A stretch of 64,000 bases of DNA from an uncultured Mycoplasmatota bacterium (GTDB lineage Bacteria > Bacillota_I > Bacilli_A > RF39 > UBA660): contig URLV01000002.1 in the NCBI GenBank assembly GCA_900548725.1, positions 1 to 64,000 on the forward strand, written 5' to 3'. The notes under the pieces were generated by a model. It worked only from the letters and a program-made list of their open reading frames with translations. It was not told the origin of the DNA and searched no databases. The position numbers and the translations under genes are program-made. Below are positions 43,515 through 53,327 of this stretch, in pieces. Position 1 is the first letter of the stretch, and each line of letters begins with the position of its first letter.

Positions 43515-44936
43515 CTAATGATTTGTATAACTAAAGTGCATTGGATCATAATATTTTTTACTCCAATCTCCACCCCAATAAAATCCGTGATTTTTCCATA
43601 TTGCTACAACCCTATCATTATTATAAAAAGCACTATTTTTATCAGGCGATCTTCCCCAATACACTGCAGGATTATCATTAGCGTTTAAGTCTATTGCTAC
43701 ACCATAACTATGATGAGATCTGCTTCCTGTTCCACTTGCTTGTTGTCTCCAACTATAAGCATATGCATCCTTTACAGGAAATTTTATTGCAGCAAGTTCA
43801 TTAAATACAGCTTCCACCTCACTAGCAATATTTTTATGAAGAGTAATTTTAATATTTCTTACACTTCCATCTTGTTTACAAGCAGGAACAGTTATTGTAG
43901 TTAGATATTTTGACATTTGAGATTCAGAATTTGGAGTTCCATCAGGAAATAAATATTTCATTCTATCACCTTTACTTATTTTAGCTGCTTCACCCACTTC
44001 TCCCGATATATTCCCAGAATTTAAATATATTTTACTATATATTTCATTCAAAGGACTATCAACATTTTCAAGAACTTTATCTTGAAATTCATTTTTTAAC
44101 TTTGTATCAACCTCAGTATTACCAGTAGGTTTAATATAAAAATTATATTCACTCATAATATTCTTTATAGTATTAATACCTTCATCAACAGTTTCTAAAT
44201 CTGTTATCGTAATAACATAAATAGAGTCTTTATTTAATTCACTATTTCCTAAATCTGTATCATTTAAATATACTAATTTATTAGCAATTTCTTCCTCCGT
44301 TACCATACCACCCTTACTTGATAATTCAGTATTATTAGTTAGTCCCATATTGACATCATCAGGTTCTGCAAATACAGTCATAAAAATCATAATAAATAAT
44401 AAAAATCCTGCAAAACTTCCAACAATAATTAATTTCATTTTAAATGACAATAAATTATTTGCCTTAAAAGAACCACTCCCAAATAAACTACTTTTATTAT
44501 TACTTTTACCCTTTAACTTAGATAAATTATTTAATATATTAGATTTATTAGAACTATTATTAGTATTAGTAGTAGAATTATTACTAGATATTTGCCCACT
44601 CGCCATATTATAAGCATCCTTAACACCTCTTGCTGTATCAGTAATTCCAACATCATCTGCCTTTTTAGCAATATCTCCAATCGGTGTTTTAGATAACATA
44701 CCAGCAGCTTTATTAACAGATTTATCCCATTTCTTTTGTGCCATCTTACCAACTATAGGTACACTTGTAACTGTATTTTTTACTTTACTAAAAGCACCAG
44801 CAGTATAAATATCAAGCCCTGTTTCTAAACCAACATCTACAGCTTTAGCAGTAGATTCTTTTTTTTGCTCTTTTTCACTTTTTTCTTCTTCTCTAACTAC
44901 ATCATTATTATTTCTACTAGCTCTATATGTACCCAT
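43515..44936 (-). CDS. Membrane protein with extracellular M15 (VanY-like) peptidase domain
   Basis: 473 residues. A cytoplasmic N-terminus of about 165 residues (charged, then Ser/Asn-rich) precedes one membrane helix (about 170-192) and an unknown ectodomain. Last is a C-terminal D-Ala-D-Ala carboxypeptidase-like domain with SHHSYGVAIDLNANDNP (His, Asp) and DPMHFSYT (final His), the zinc ligands of M15. WGRSPDKNSAFYN and GFYWGGDWSKKYYD fit this family. Presumably trims peptidoglycan where the secretion channel crosses the wall. Between VirB8-like genes and the lipoprotein; AGGTGGTGA start signal. Confidence 0.85.
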   Translation of the reverse strand: MGTYRASRNNNDVVREEEKSEKEQKKESTAKAVDVGLETGLDIYTAGAFSKVKNTVTSVPIVGKMAQKKWDKSVNKAAGMLSKTPIGDIAKKADDVGITDTARGVKDAYNMASGQISSNNSTTNTNNSSNKSNILNNLSKLKGKSNNKSSLFGSGSFKANNLLSFKMKLIIVGSFAGFLLFIMIFMTVFAEPDDVNMGLTNNTELSSKGGMVTEEEIANKLVYLNDTDLGNSELNKDSIYVITITDLETVDEGINTIKNIMSEYNFYIKPTGNTEVDTKLKNEFQDKVLENVDSPLNEIYSKIYLNSGNISGEVGEAAKISKGDRMKYLFPDGTPNSESQMSKYLTTITVPACKQDGSVRNIKITLHKNIASEVEAVFNELAAIKFPVKDAYAYSWRQQASGTGSRSHHSYGVAIDLNANDNPAVYWGRSPDKNSAFYNNDRVVAIWKNHGFYWGGDWSKKYYDPMHFSYTNH

Positions 44937-44952
44937 AATTTCACCACCTAAC

Positions 44953-45447
44953 TCACTTAATTTCTACAGTATAATCATCTAAATAAACCTCATAATTCAT
45001 AATAGAATTTTCTTTAAATATAAATTGATTCTTGTTATTAGCAATAACGTTATAAACTTTCTTTCCATTAATACTAGAAACACTATATTTATCTATACCC
45101 AATGAATAAGTATACTCTGTCACATTATTATCTAAATAACTTAAAAAATTATCATAATTATTAAATCTTTTTTCTCTATAATCTTTATTTAACAAATTAT
45201 AAGCTTCTTCTTTATTATTAATTAATATATTTTTATAATCATTAAAATATTTTCTTATAACATCTTCAGTTGAAATATATAAATAATTAATTTCATTGAT
45301 ATCATAATGATCTTTAATACCAAACTCATTATCTATATTTTTATCTTCACCAAAATTATAATTTGATAAAATAACAATTAAAATTACAATAAATACTAAT
45401 GACAAACATACAACAATTATTTTTTTATTATATTTTAAATCATTCAT
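44953..45447 (-). CDS. VirB8/TcpC-like membrane protein (second copy)
   Basis: 164 residues from MNDLKYNKKIIVVCLSLVFI. One membrane helix (about 8-28), then an outside domain with DVIRKYFNDYKNILINNKEE, LLNKDYREKRFNNYDNFLSY and YEVYLDDYTVEI, matching the NTF2-like helix-plus-sheet plan of VirB8/TcpC proteins in size and order. The match is structural-pattern only, not strong sequence identity. GGAGG before ATG 45447. Eight bases overlap with a gene of the same design upstream. Confidence 0.6.
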   Translation of the reverse strand: MNDLKYNKKIIVVCLSLVFIVILIVILSNYNFGEDKNIDNEFGIKDHYDINEINYLYISTEDVIRKYFNDYKNILINNKEEAYNLLNKDYREKRFNNYDNFLSYLDNNVTEYTYSLGIDKYSVSSINGKKVYNVIANNKNQFIFKENSIMNYEVYLDDYTVEIK

Positions 45448-45955
45448 TACTAACCTCCATATATTTATTACCATCAATAGGAGTTATACTAAATAAATTA
45501 TTAGTTAAATCAAATTTAACAATATAATACTTATCAATTTTATCATTACTAATATTATCCAATTCATCACTAACTAAATATCCCTTAACATAATAATTAA
45601 TAACTTTTTCACTTAATTCAGTATAAAATACTTTCTTAGTAATGTAATTATAGTTACCATCTAAATTATCTACATAATTACTGACATTATCTGAAGAAAT
45701 ATTATTTTCCTCTACATAGTTTTTATCTAACAACTTCAAAACATTATCATATTTATTATTTTGTAAAGAAGTAACATACTTATTTATACAAGAATTTATT
45801 GTAAAAAATCTAGAATAATCATTTAATAAATAATATTTAGTTTCTTCTTTATCATCATTATTAGATTCTGTTTTATTTAAATACAATAATCCCAAAACAG
45901 AAACTAATATACAAGTTATAATTATTAATAATATATAATTATCTTTTTTTTTCAT
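45440..45955 (-). CDS. VirB8/TcpC-like membrane protein (first copy)
   Basis: 171 residues. Membrane helix (about 7-26), then NTF2-like pattern: FTINSCINKYVTSLQNNKYD, VLKLLDKNYVEENNIS, YYVKGYLVSDELD, KYYIVKFDLTNNLFSITP. Same layout and length as the next gene, so probably an old tandem duplication giving two scaffold subunits. AGGAG precedes the ATG. Confidence 0.6.
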   Translation of the reverse strand: MKKKDNYILLIIITCILVSVLGLLYLNKTESNNDDKEETKYYLLNDYSRFFTINSCINKYVTSLQNNKYDNVLKLLDKNYVEENNISSDNVSNYVDNLDGNYNYITKKVFYTELSEKVINYYVKGYLVSDELDNISNDKIDKYYIVKFDLTNNLFSITPIDGNKYMEVSNE

Positions 45956-45964
45956 ATTTAACTC

Positions 45965-48004
45965 CTAACAATTATCCGAATAAGTATATTTACCATTATG
46001 AAATAAATTCCAAGTTGCCTCGGCTCTACCATTTTGAGTTGATGGATTACTCTTAAAATAATGCCAAGATGGTTTTCCTCCAGATATACTATAGACAACA
46101 TCTCTCAATGTATCAGTATTACCATATTGTTTATACATTTTTGGAAAATTACCAATATTACCAAATTGATATGAAATCATAATTAAACAATCAATTTGAT
46201 ATTGTTCTAATGTAACTCCTTCTTTTGATAATTTATTTTTTACACTCTCAGAAAAAGAATTTACTTCATCACTTTCAACCTTATCAACAATATCAATTGG
46301 TATTAAACTTCCAAACGACATACCATTAACATCTATTCCATATTTTTTAAAATTTTCTATATTATATTTAAGAGCTACTCCATAACCAACTGTAGGAATC
46401 CCATATCCATCATCATCAACAACATAATTATTTCCACTAGTTTTTGCAGAACAACCACCTTCGAAATAATGAAGCATTTTTAAAAATTCACTACCCGCTG
46501 TTCCACCTGAACTACATGTACCACCACTCGACCTAGGAGATGATTGACTTACAAAATTTAACGGATCTTGAACAGAACTAGATTCCTGTTCTCCTACACG
46601 AACTTCAAAATGCAAATGAGGTCCAGTACTACTACCAGTACTACCAACTTTTGCAATAACTTGACCTGCTATAACAGAATCACCCTCGTTAACCATAACA
46701 CTATCTTCATACAAATGAGCATATAAAGTATAATTACCATCCTGATGCTCAATAATTATATGATTACCATATCCTCCGCCACAACTTGTATTACCTTCTA
46801 TACATCCAGTTACAACTTTAGAAATTACACCATTTTTAACTGCAATAACATTAGTAGTACCTCTTGTAGCACCAATATCTATACCATTGTGATTACGTTC
46901 TTTACCACTTATAGGATGAGTACGCTTACCAAATTGACTTGTAATAGACGTAGTTTCAGGTTCTTCTATAGCAATTTGTTTACCGTCGCTATCAGAAACA
47001 TTTGAACTACCAATTGGCCACAAATATCCATCAGAACACATTTTATTATATTGATCGCTTATACCTTTATAATACTCTAATACTTCTTTAATTCCTTTAA
47101 TAATACGTCTACGAACTTCTTTTATTTCTTCATTATACTTTTCATATGTAGTAGTATCAGCTTCTAATTCTTTCATAGTTTTATATTTGGTTTTTGCTAA
47201 AACGGAAATATAATAATCTTGTAAATGACTTTTATTATCAAGATAATTTGTATTTTCTAAAAAATCCCAATAAAACTCCTCATTTACCTCTTTATCAGAA
47301 TTAACTTTAATATTTGAATTATTATATCCTTTTTCTTTAGCCAAAGAACTGCATCTATTTTTGGCAGAATCACTATCAAAATTTAAACCCAATTTATCCC
47401 AAAAATTACTTTTCAAAGTATCATCAATAACAATGACACATTTATTATCTATTAATGTTTTCCCAGAAGAACAAGTATCATTAGAAGGAGTTTCCTCAGT
47501 TTCAGTATAACAAGTTGTTTTATAACCAATAAAAGCATTAATTAAGGTTTTTAAACTATTAGTTTCATTTTTAAAATATTCTTTAGCACTTTCATCAACT
47601 TCTCCTAAATAAGTTGAATCATCATCATTAGCATCCAAATTATATGGATTAGATTCATTATCAATAGGATCACGAAATGAATCACTATCAAGACCATAAA
47701 AAACAGTTGCAATTATAATATTATCATCAATTAATTTTTGACTAGGATACTGACTTTGAACTTTAGCAAGTAACTTATATAATTGTGTATAAAATTTCTT
47801 CTTAGTAGCTAAAACTCTATCAACACAATTAGGATCTTTACTAGTTTCACAACTACTTACCCAAAAAGTTTTATTCTTACTAGCAAACTCATCCCAATCA
47901 AAATCACTATATTTAAAACTAGCAGCATCTACTTTAACACTAAAAAAAGTTACAAAAAGAAAAACTACTAAAAGTCCAATAACTCTAAATATATTTCTTT
48001 TCAT
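45965..48004 (-). CDS. Secreted bifunctional cell-wall hydrolase: M23 peptidase plus lysozyme-like domain
   Basis: 679 residues, signal peptide (1-28). A long N-terminal region with cysteines (TCYTETEETPSNDTCSSGK) is followed by an M23 (LytM) domain near residues 350-470 with HNGIDIGA and GPHLHFEVR zinc motifs. Then comes a Ser/Gly linker and a GH24-type lysozyme-like domain with LKMLHYFEGGC (catalytic Glu) and GIPTVGYGVALK. It plays the VirB1 role, opening peptidoglycan by cutting both glycan and peptide. It sits between virB4-like and virB8-like genes. Confidence 0.88.
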   Translation of the reverse strand: MKRNIFRVIGLLVVFLFVTFFSVKVDAASFKYSDFDWDEFASKNKTFWVSSCETSKDPNCVDRVLATKKKFYTQLYKLLAKVQSQYPSQKLIDDNIIIATVFYGLDSDSFRDPIDNESNPYNLDANDDDSTYLGEVDESAKEYFKNETNSLKTLINAFIGYKTTCYTETEETPSNDTCSSGKTLIDNKCVIVIDDTLKSNFWDKLGLNFDSDSAKNRCSSLAKEKGYNNSNIKVNSDKEVNEEFYWDFLENTNYLDNKSHLQDYYISVLAKTKYKTMKELEADTTTYEKYNEEIKEVRRRIIKGIKEVLEYYKGISDQYNKMCSDGYLWPIGSSNVSDSDGKQIAIEEPETTSITSQFGKRTHPISGKERNHNGIDIGATRGTTNVIAVKNGVISKVVTGCIEGNTSCGGGYGNHIIIEHQDGNYTLYAHLYEDSVMVNEGDSVIAGQVIAKVGSTGSSTGPHLHFEVRVGEQESSSVQDPLNFVSQSSPRSSGGTCSSGGTAGSEFLKMLHYFEGGCSAKTSGNNYVVDDDGYGIPTVGYGVALKYNIENFKKYGIDVNGMSFGSLIPIDIVDKVESDEVNSFSESVKNKLSKEGVTLEQYQIDCLIMISYQFGNIGNFPKMYKQYGNTDTLRDVVYSISGGKPSWHYFKSNPSTQNGRAEATWNLFHNGKYTYSDNC

Positions 48005-48020
48005 AACTTATCACCACCTA

Positions 48021-49823
48021 TTAAAGTCCTCCACCAGTACCAAATGAATCTAACTCTTCTTGAGTTAATACCACATTTATTCTCATACGTCTAGCTCCGC
48101 AAACAAACAATGCTTCACCTTGACTATAGCCTTTTATACTTTCCTTTTCATTATCATTCAAATCTATTAATTTACTTAAATCTTCAACAGCTTGTTTCTT
48201 AAGTCCCATAACTAGATAATATGATGCATTATCAAATATTGCTTTACCATGCACTATAACATTTTCAGCAGCAAAATCTGTAGGTTGTTGAGTAATTATT
48301 ATAGTACCAGTATTATATTTTCTGCTACGTCTTTGCATTTGAGCTAAAAATTCAGCACCCAACTCATTTCTACCACCAAGTAACACATGAGCTTCATCAA
48401 CCATAAGCACTGTATTAACACTAGGATCTAAACATAAACCCCAAGCATATTTTAATATATTAAAGAACAATGCATTTCTTATACTCTCATCACTATTCAT
48501 TAATTCTCTTATATTAAATACCATAAAGTCACTATCTTGTCTAATAGTTGTATGACCATTAAAATAGTATCTTAATTCTTTTACAAATGGACGAATTTTA
48601 AGTTCAAGCCTTTCCATAACATCTTTTTCACGTGTGGCTTCAGGCATAGATAATAATCTTCCTTTAATAGTACTATATACATCATCAAACGTTGGATAAT
48701 CCCTAGATGTAAAATTACTAAAATCAGTATTAAAATCTATATTAAAACGTTTATAAGTATCTTGAACAACTTCACTAAACATTGCAAGGACATCTTCTTC
48801 AACATTAGGACTATAATATTTCAAAAATGCTTTCAATGATTGTAAAGTACGTGTAAGTATAGTATAACCTAACCCTTGTTTTAATTCATCTTCATCAGCA
48901 TCTGCAATTACTTCAAGTGGATTAATTATACCAAAATCTCCACCTTTACCTAAATCAATAAAATCTCCACCAAAGGCTTTCGTCATTTCTTCTAATTCAC
49001 CTTCAGGATCAATACAAATTAATTGACAGCCATTACGTATGTGAGTTCTAAGCATCAATTTAGCAGCAGTACTTTTACCACTACCACTTGTACCTAAAAT
49101 AATCATATTTGCATTATTTCTATTAAACTCTTTTTTTGTTTGATATAAAAATTGATTAAATAAAACAACTCCTCCAGAAAAATCTACTCCTAATAATGTT
49201 GGGGCAGTAAACTCTCCACCCGGATCTTTTATGCTATCAAACACAAATGGATACATTGCAGCAATTGTAGGACTTGGTATAGGAATACCAACTCTTTCTT
49301 CAATATCTTGTTTTGGAAAAATTGGTATCATTGATTTAAGAACTTTTTCCTGTTCAAACATCATTGGTATACCTCTCATCCCTAATGCATCCAAGTAGTT
49401 TCTAGTTTGCATTTTCTTAATTTCTAATTCTTCTTTTGAATCAGCGCTTAACATAACATGCATTTGAAAATCAAATATTTTAGATTGAGTAGCAGCAAGC
49501 ATAGAAACAAAACTTTCTAATGATTCATAATCTTGTCTTATTGATTCTTGCATTGTTCTATCATTTTCATGTTGATATCTTTCTTTTAAATCAGCAATCT
49601 CTTTATTAATCATTTTACTCATAGTACTAAATTCAATAGGAATATGTTTAACAACAACTTTAACTCCAGGTAAATTAGTTATATTACTTAAAAAACCAGG
49701 AGGTATTAATTTAGGATAATTTATTATGGTAAGTATAGTACAATACTTATCACTTATAACAAAATCATTCAATTTAAAATCAATACCCTTAGGAGCAATT
49801 TCACTTTTAAATGTACTAGACAC
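48021..49823 (-). CDS. VirB4-like secretion ATPase, main part
   Basis: 600 residues. P-loop GTSGSGKSTAAKLML near 245, CIDPEGELEEMTKAF (the VirB4 DPEGE motif), Walker B VLMVDEAHVLLGG near 455, and the ITQQPTDFA sensor region. It lacks the first about 180 residues of a usual VirB4; those are encoded by the overlapping upstream gene. GTG start at 49823 with GGTGAT five bases upstream, inside the other gene's end. Powers assembly of the type IV secretion channel at the membrane. Confidence 0.9.
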   Translation of the reverse strand: MSSTFKSEIAPKGIDFKLNDFVISDKYCTILTIINYPKLIPPGFLSNITNLPGVKVVVKHIPIEFSTMSKMINKEIADLKERYQHENDRTMQESIRQDYESLESFVSMLAATQSKIFDFQMHVMLSADSKEELEIKKMQTRNYLDALGMRGIPMMFEQEKVLKSMIPIFPKQDIEERVGIPIPSPTIAAMYPFVFDSIKDPGGEFTAPTLLGVDFSGGVVLFNQFLYQTKKEFNRNNANMIILGTSGSGKSTAAKLMLRTHIRNGCQLICIDPEGELEEMTKAFGGDFIDLGKGGDFGIINPLEVIADADEDELKQGLGYTILTRTLQSLKAFLKYYSPNVEEDVLAMFSEVVQDTYKRFNIDFNTDFSNFTSRDYPTFDDVYSTIKGRLLSMPEATREKDVMERLELKIRPFVKELRYYFNGHTTIRQDSDFMVFNIRELMNSDESIRNALFFNILKYAWGLCLDPSVNTVLMVDEAHVLLGGRNELGAEFLAQMQRRSRKYNTGTIIITQQPTDFAAENVIVHGKAIFDNASYYLVMGLKKQAVEDLSKLIDLNDNEKESIKGYSQGEALFVCGARRMRINVVLTQEELDSFGTGGGL

Positions 49824-50373
49824 TACTCATCACCGTCCCAAACTCAGTTTTCATATTTCCATTAAAGAAACTATCTAATATAACTCTTAAATCATCATCA
49901 CTAACTTGCCTAGAATTTAACCCACTAGTAGCTAAGTTAGCTATTAAATTATGTATTCTTTTTTGTAATATTTCCAATTTTTTATCTCTAAATAAAATAT
50001 AATATTCAGTATCAACTGCATTTACAGTAGTAGTTCTAAAACTTTCTCCTTTATCTATATCTTGTTGTATAAGTTTTCTAATTTGTTGAGTCTGTGCATT
50101 TGCATACATTAATTGTAATTGAGCTAAATACATATTTATATCTACAGGTCTATCACATACCACTAACCAAAATTCATAATCTATTACGTTATAAAAATTT
50201 CTTAAGTTAAATATTATATTATTTTGTTCTTGATAATCAAGTATAAATATATTTTTAGGTTCTATTCTTATTCCAGTAACGTAATAATTATTTTCTAATT
50301 GTATCATTCCATTTTTTATATTTTTTATTGGAACCCAATCTTCTGTATATTTACTAGCATTATTTTTCGCCAT
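49816..50373 (-). CDS. VirB4-like N-terminal domain as a separate protein
   Basis: 185 residues: EDWVPIKNIKNGMIQLENNY, NFYNVIDYEFWLVVCDRPVD and a helical KLIQQDIDKGESFRTT part, which is the N-terminal domain of Gram-positive VirB4/TrsE-type ATPases. It ends MSSV-stop 8 bases inside the 600-aa gene; 185 + 600 equals a normal VirB4. Either a natural gene split kept in frame-shifted overlap or a recent frameshift; the good internal ribosome binding site favours a stable split. It also overlaps the PrgI gene by 14 bases. Confidence 0.8.
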   Translation of the reverse strand: MAKNNASKYTEDWVPIKNIKNGMIQLENNYYVTGIRIEPKNIFILDYQEQNNIIFNLRNFYNVIDYEFWLVVCDRPVDINMYLAQLQLMYANAQTQQIRKLIQQDIDKGESFRTTTVNAVDTEYYILFRDKKLEILQKRIHNLIANLATSGLNSRQVSDDDLRVILDSFFNGNMKTEFGTVMSSV

Positions 50374-50671
50374 GTTTCATACACCAACCTCTCCAAAAAT
50401 ATGTTCTTCTATTTGTAAAATACATATATACATTTTTTATAAATGTTCTTATATTATGATGATTAGGTATAGGAAGTACTAAAAACGCTCCTATACATGC
50501 AGGACTTATTATAAAGAGTAATTGTTTTAAACTATCTTTAGGTGTAAATAACAACAAGAATGTAAGTAAAAGTCCTGTACCAAATATAATCAAATCAGTA
50601 ACATTGAAGAAACCAAGTATCAACATTGATTTCTTCGAGTTAGCTGGTATCAAATAACTATTATTATCCAC
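50360..50671 (-). CDS. PrgI/VirB3-like membrane protein
   Basis: 103 residues, GTG start with AGGAGG eight bases upstream. Two adjacent membrane helices (about 18-40 and 48-66) and a C-terminal IRTFIKNVYMYFTNRRTYFW, the PrgI-family plan. Partner of VirB4 in Gram-positive type IV systems. Confidence 0.85.
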   Translation of the reverse strand: MDNNSYLIPANSKKSMLILGFFNVTDLIIFGTGLLLTFLLLFTPKDSLKQLLFIISPACIGAFLVLPIPNHHNIRTFIKNVYMYFTNRRTYFWRGWCMKHGEK

Positions 50672-50683
50672 TTTTTATTCCTC

Positions 50684-52891
50684 CTATTTCTTTTCAGAAC
50701 TTCCTTCTTTTTTCACTACATTTCTATTAGCAACATGTCTATCATAATTTTCGCCAAAGTCTTTTTGTGAATGTTGTGCTAATTGAGCAGATTCATTACC
50801 TAAAGCACCCATAAGTCTACCTAACGTAGCAGCATCATCAATACTGTTCTCTTTCCAACCAGTACCTGCAATTTCTTTACCATCTTTATCATATTTAACA
50901 CCCAAAGCACCTTTTGAAGCTTCTGAAACGATAGCATTTGCAGCTGATTGAATTGTACCAACATCCACACCTTTAATATTATAATCATCATTTAAATTTT
51001 GCAATTCTGTTTGTGTTTTAGCTTTCAATGCATTACCAACAACATCATTGACAGCTTTTTTCTCAACTTCAACCAGCCTTGATTGAAATTGTTGATATGC
51101 TTGATATGCTTTAGCTTTTTCAGTATCAGTTTTTGCACCAGAAATTGCTTGATATAAACCTTCTTCATATTTATGTAATTGATACAAATTACCAGTTACA
51201 CCATTAACATCATAAGTTTGCTTAGTATCTTCCTTATTCAATGCATCTTTTACAGTAGATTTAATCTTTTTAGCATTTTTCATTGCTTCGTCATTTCTCT
51301 TCATTCTCTCAGTAATATGCCACTTACCTTCTACTTCTCTATTTGCTCGTCTTTCATCTGCATCTGCTACTGTTTCCATACCAACAGCCAATCTAGCCCT
51401 GTCAAGTGTTCTTCCATATAAAGTAGATCCGTTCGCTTTTTCAGTTCTTATTTTATCAATTCCCTTTACAGCTTTATCATAACCACCAGTTGCACCACGA
51501 ATAGCACCACTTAATGCTCCACCAACTATTCCACCAAAACCTTTTCCTGTTGTAGCCCCATAGACGCTTGCTCTTGTAGCGTTTGTAAGAGGATTTTCTT
51601 TAAGTTTCTTAAATCCACCTTTAACACTAAATCTTCCACTATTTCCAAAGAATTCTTTAATCAAATCTGGACACTCTTTACCAAATTGTAATATACCAAG
51701 GATTATAAATACGGTTGCTAACGCTTGTATTACACCATTACTATCAATATCGCCAATACTACTAAATAAAGTTTTAATAACACCAGGAATCAAACTTACA
51801 GCAAATAAAGCAAAATTGATAATTAATAGTCTAATAAATACGTCTAAATACGTATCCTTAACATTTTTAAACCACTTATCAAAAAAAGCTTCTTTTTGTT
51901 TAGGAACAATCCTAAGCATCACAGCAATAGGTGAAAGTATTTGTAATACTCCCAATTTAGCAACACGAACACCAATTTCTATACAATAAGAAAAATACAT
52001 AATTGCGGCTATAACACCTGAAACAATAGCAAATAAAGCATTTAACTCCATTCCTTCTTTTGTATCATCTGTTGCACTATTAATCAAATATTTATCTTTA
52101 GTAAATTTTGAAGTATCGCCAGACAATTTAGAATATTCAACATCATAGTAATAATTAATACAAATTTGTTTATCATCATCAGTTCCAAAATCACCTGAAG
52201 CATGATTTTGCTCAACAAAAGTAACACAATCATCATAAGTAAAATTTGTCGGTCTATAAAAAGCAGACAATATTGTAGGAGCAACTAAATAAGCACCTTT
52301 TAATGATTTAAACTTCTGAGTTTTTGTATTAAATTTATTACACTCTTGAGTTATTTCGTCTATTTTATTATCGACACCAAAACTTCCCTGACCTTTTATG
52401 ATACCAGTACCACTATAAGTTGCATAATTATCAAATCCATAATCAGAATAATTACAACTAATATCAACATTATCATTACTTCCAACATTATTAAGTATAA
52501 TACTAGTTATTATACCGGAATTAATTATGTTATTTTGAAATACATACATCCAGTTAAATATGGTTGGAAGCAATATTACTAAAACTAATGATATAATAGT
52601 TTCTTTAACTACTTTAGTAGTACTTCCAGTACTCTTTTTATCATCAGGATTAATAATCATAAGCACAATGTTATACGCAAATATAAATAGCATAGCAATC
52701 CCCATAACTACATACATATTACGAGTAATTTGTGTAAAGGTTTCTCTATCAAACAAATTAACTTGAGTTATAGAAACAAACACCTGATACAATAAACCTA
52801 TTACTCTATATAACATATCACACAGCCACAACATCAATAAATTTATAGTTTCTTTAAACCATGACGCAGAACCTAAACTAAATAAATTCAC
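50684..52891 (-). CDS. VirB6-like polytopic channel protein
   Basis: 735 residues, GTG start with AGGTGAT five bases upstream. About six membrane helices in the first 420 residues, with a Cys-containing outside loop (about 135-265). Then comes a Gly-rich zipper segment (GFGGIVGGALSGAIRGATGG) and a long charged helical cytoplasmic tail. Position between virB2-like and prgI-like genes and the helix pattern identify it as the VirB6/TrbL-type inner channel. Its N-terminus MNLFSLGS matches that of the VirB2-like protein at 53326 (MNLLSLGA). Confidence 0.85.
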   Translation of the reverse strand: MNLFSLGSASWFKETINLLMLWLCDMLYRVIGLLYQVFVSITQVNLFDRETFTQITRNMYVVMGIAMLFIFAYNIVLMIINPDDKKSTGSTTKVVKETIISLVLVILLPTIFNWMYVFQNNIINSGIITSIILNNVGSNDNVDISCNYSDYGFDNYATYSGTGIIKGQGSFGVDNKIDEITQECNKFNTKTQKFKSLKGAYLVAPTILSAFYRPTNFTYDDCVTFVEQNHASGDFGTDDDKQICINYYYDVEYSKLSGDTSKFTKDKYLINSATDDTKEGMELNALFAIVSGVIAAIMYFSYCIEIGVRVAKLGVLQILSPIAVMLRIVPKQKEAFFDKWFKNVKDTYLDVFIRLLIINFALFAVSLIPGVIKTLFSSIGDIDSNGVIQALATVFIILGILQFGKECPDLIKEFFGNSGRFSVKGGFKKLKENPLTNATRASVYGATTGKGFGGIVGGALSGAIRGATGGYDKAVKGIDKIRTEKANGSTLYGRTLDRARLAVGMETVADADERRANREVEGKWHITERMKRNDEAMKNAKKIKSTVKDALNKEDTKQTYDVNGVTGNLYQLHKYEEGLYQAISGAKTDTEKAKAYQAYQQFQSRLVEVEKKAVNDVVGNALKAKTQTELQNLNDDYNIKGVDVGTIQSAANAIVSEASKGALGVKYDKDGKEIAGTGWKENSIDDAATLGRLMGALGNESAQLAQHSQKDFGENYDRHVANRNVVKKEGSSEKK

Positions 52892-52901
52892 TAAATATCA
52901 C

Positions 52902-53252
52902 CTACTTTACACAAACAGTACTATTAACCCCAGCCATATCTAAAAACATATTAATTAATACTGGTAAGAAAAAGAATATAACCGCTAATATTAATCTTTT
53001 AAGAAAAGTTTGATATGCTTTTTTAACGTCTTTTGCTTCTTTACTAGTTATAGCTTTAACAAAATCATAACTACTTAATCCAATAACAAGTAAAGGTATA
53101 ATAATTTTTAATAAATCAAATAAATTTTGTAAATCTTGTAAAGCATCACCCCATGCATTGCATTGTATACTGTCAGCAAATACAATAGTTTTAAAACCAA
53201 ACATAACTAAATATAAGCATAAAATTAATTTAACTATTCTTTTCTTTTTCAT
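52902..53252 (-). CDS. VirB2-like two-helix protein (copy A)
   Basis: 116 residues with signal peptide (to FADS). Two helices around a polar turn: KIIIPLLVIGLSSYDFVKAI, then KKAYQTFLKRLILAVIFFFL. The same module as in the genes at 53326 and 55723. Likely a pilin or channel subunit of the secretion system. ATG 53252 chosen (AGGA six bases upstream) over an extension to 53312. Confidence 0.75.
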   Translation of the reverse strand: MKKKRIVKLILCLYLVMFGFKTIVFADSIQCNAWGDALQDLQNLFDLLKIIIPLLVIGLSSYDFVKAITSKEAKDVKKAYQTFLKRLILAVIFFFLPVLINMFLDMAGVNSTVCVK

Positions 53253-53290
53253 ATATTTCCTCATTCTAAATATTACATTTATACTAATAA

Positions 53291-53319
53291 AGTATATCAT
53301 AAAAAAAAACAACAGTAAA
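53291..53319 (-). promoter_or_regulatory. Promoter fused to a terminator, before VirB2-like copy A
   Basis: Minus strand TTTACT (53314-53319) is exactly the loop of the hairpin at 53306-53327; 17-base spacer; extended -10 TGATATACT (hexamer 53291-53296). Confidence 0.6.
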
Positions 53320-53327
53320 GTTGTTTT
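53297..53327 (-). terminator. Terminator after VirB2-like copy B
   Basis: 8-bp stem AAAACAAC/GTTGTTTT (53320-53327 with 53306-53313), then a nine-base T run on the minus strand. Confidence 0.75.

Noticed and set aside
52346..52766. Two plus-strand frames inside the VirB6-like gene
   Set aside because: No ribosome binding sites; Ile/Thr/Ser-rich shadow translation typical of AT-rich antisense strands.
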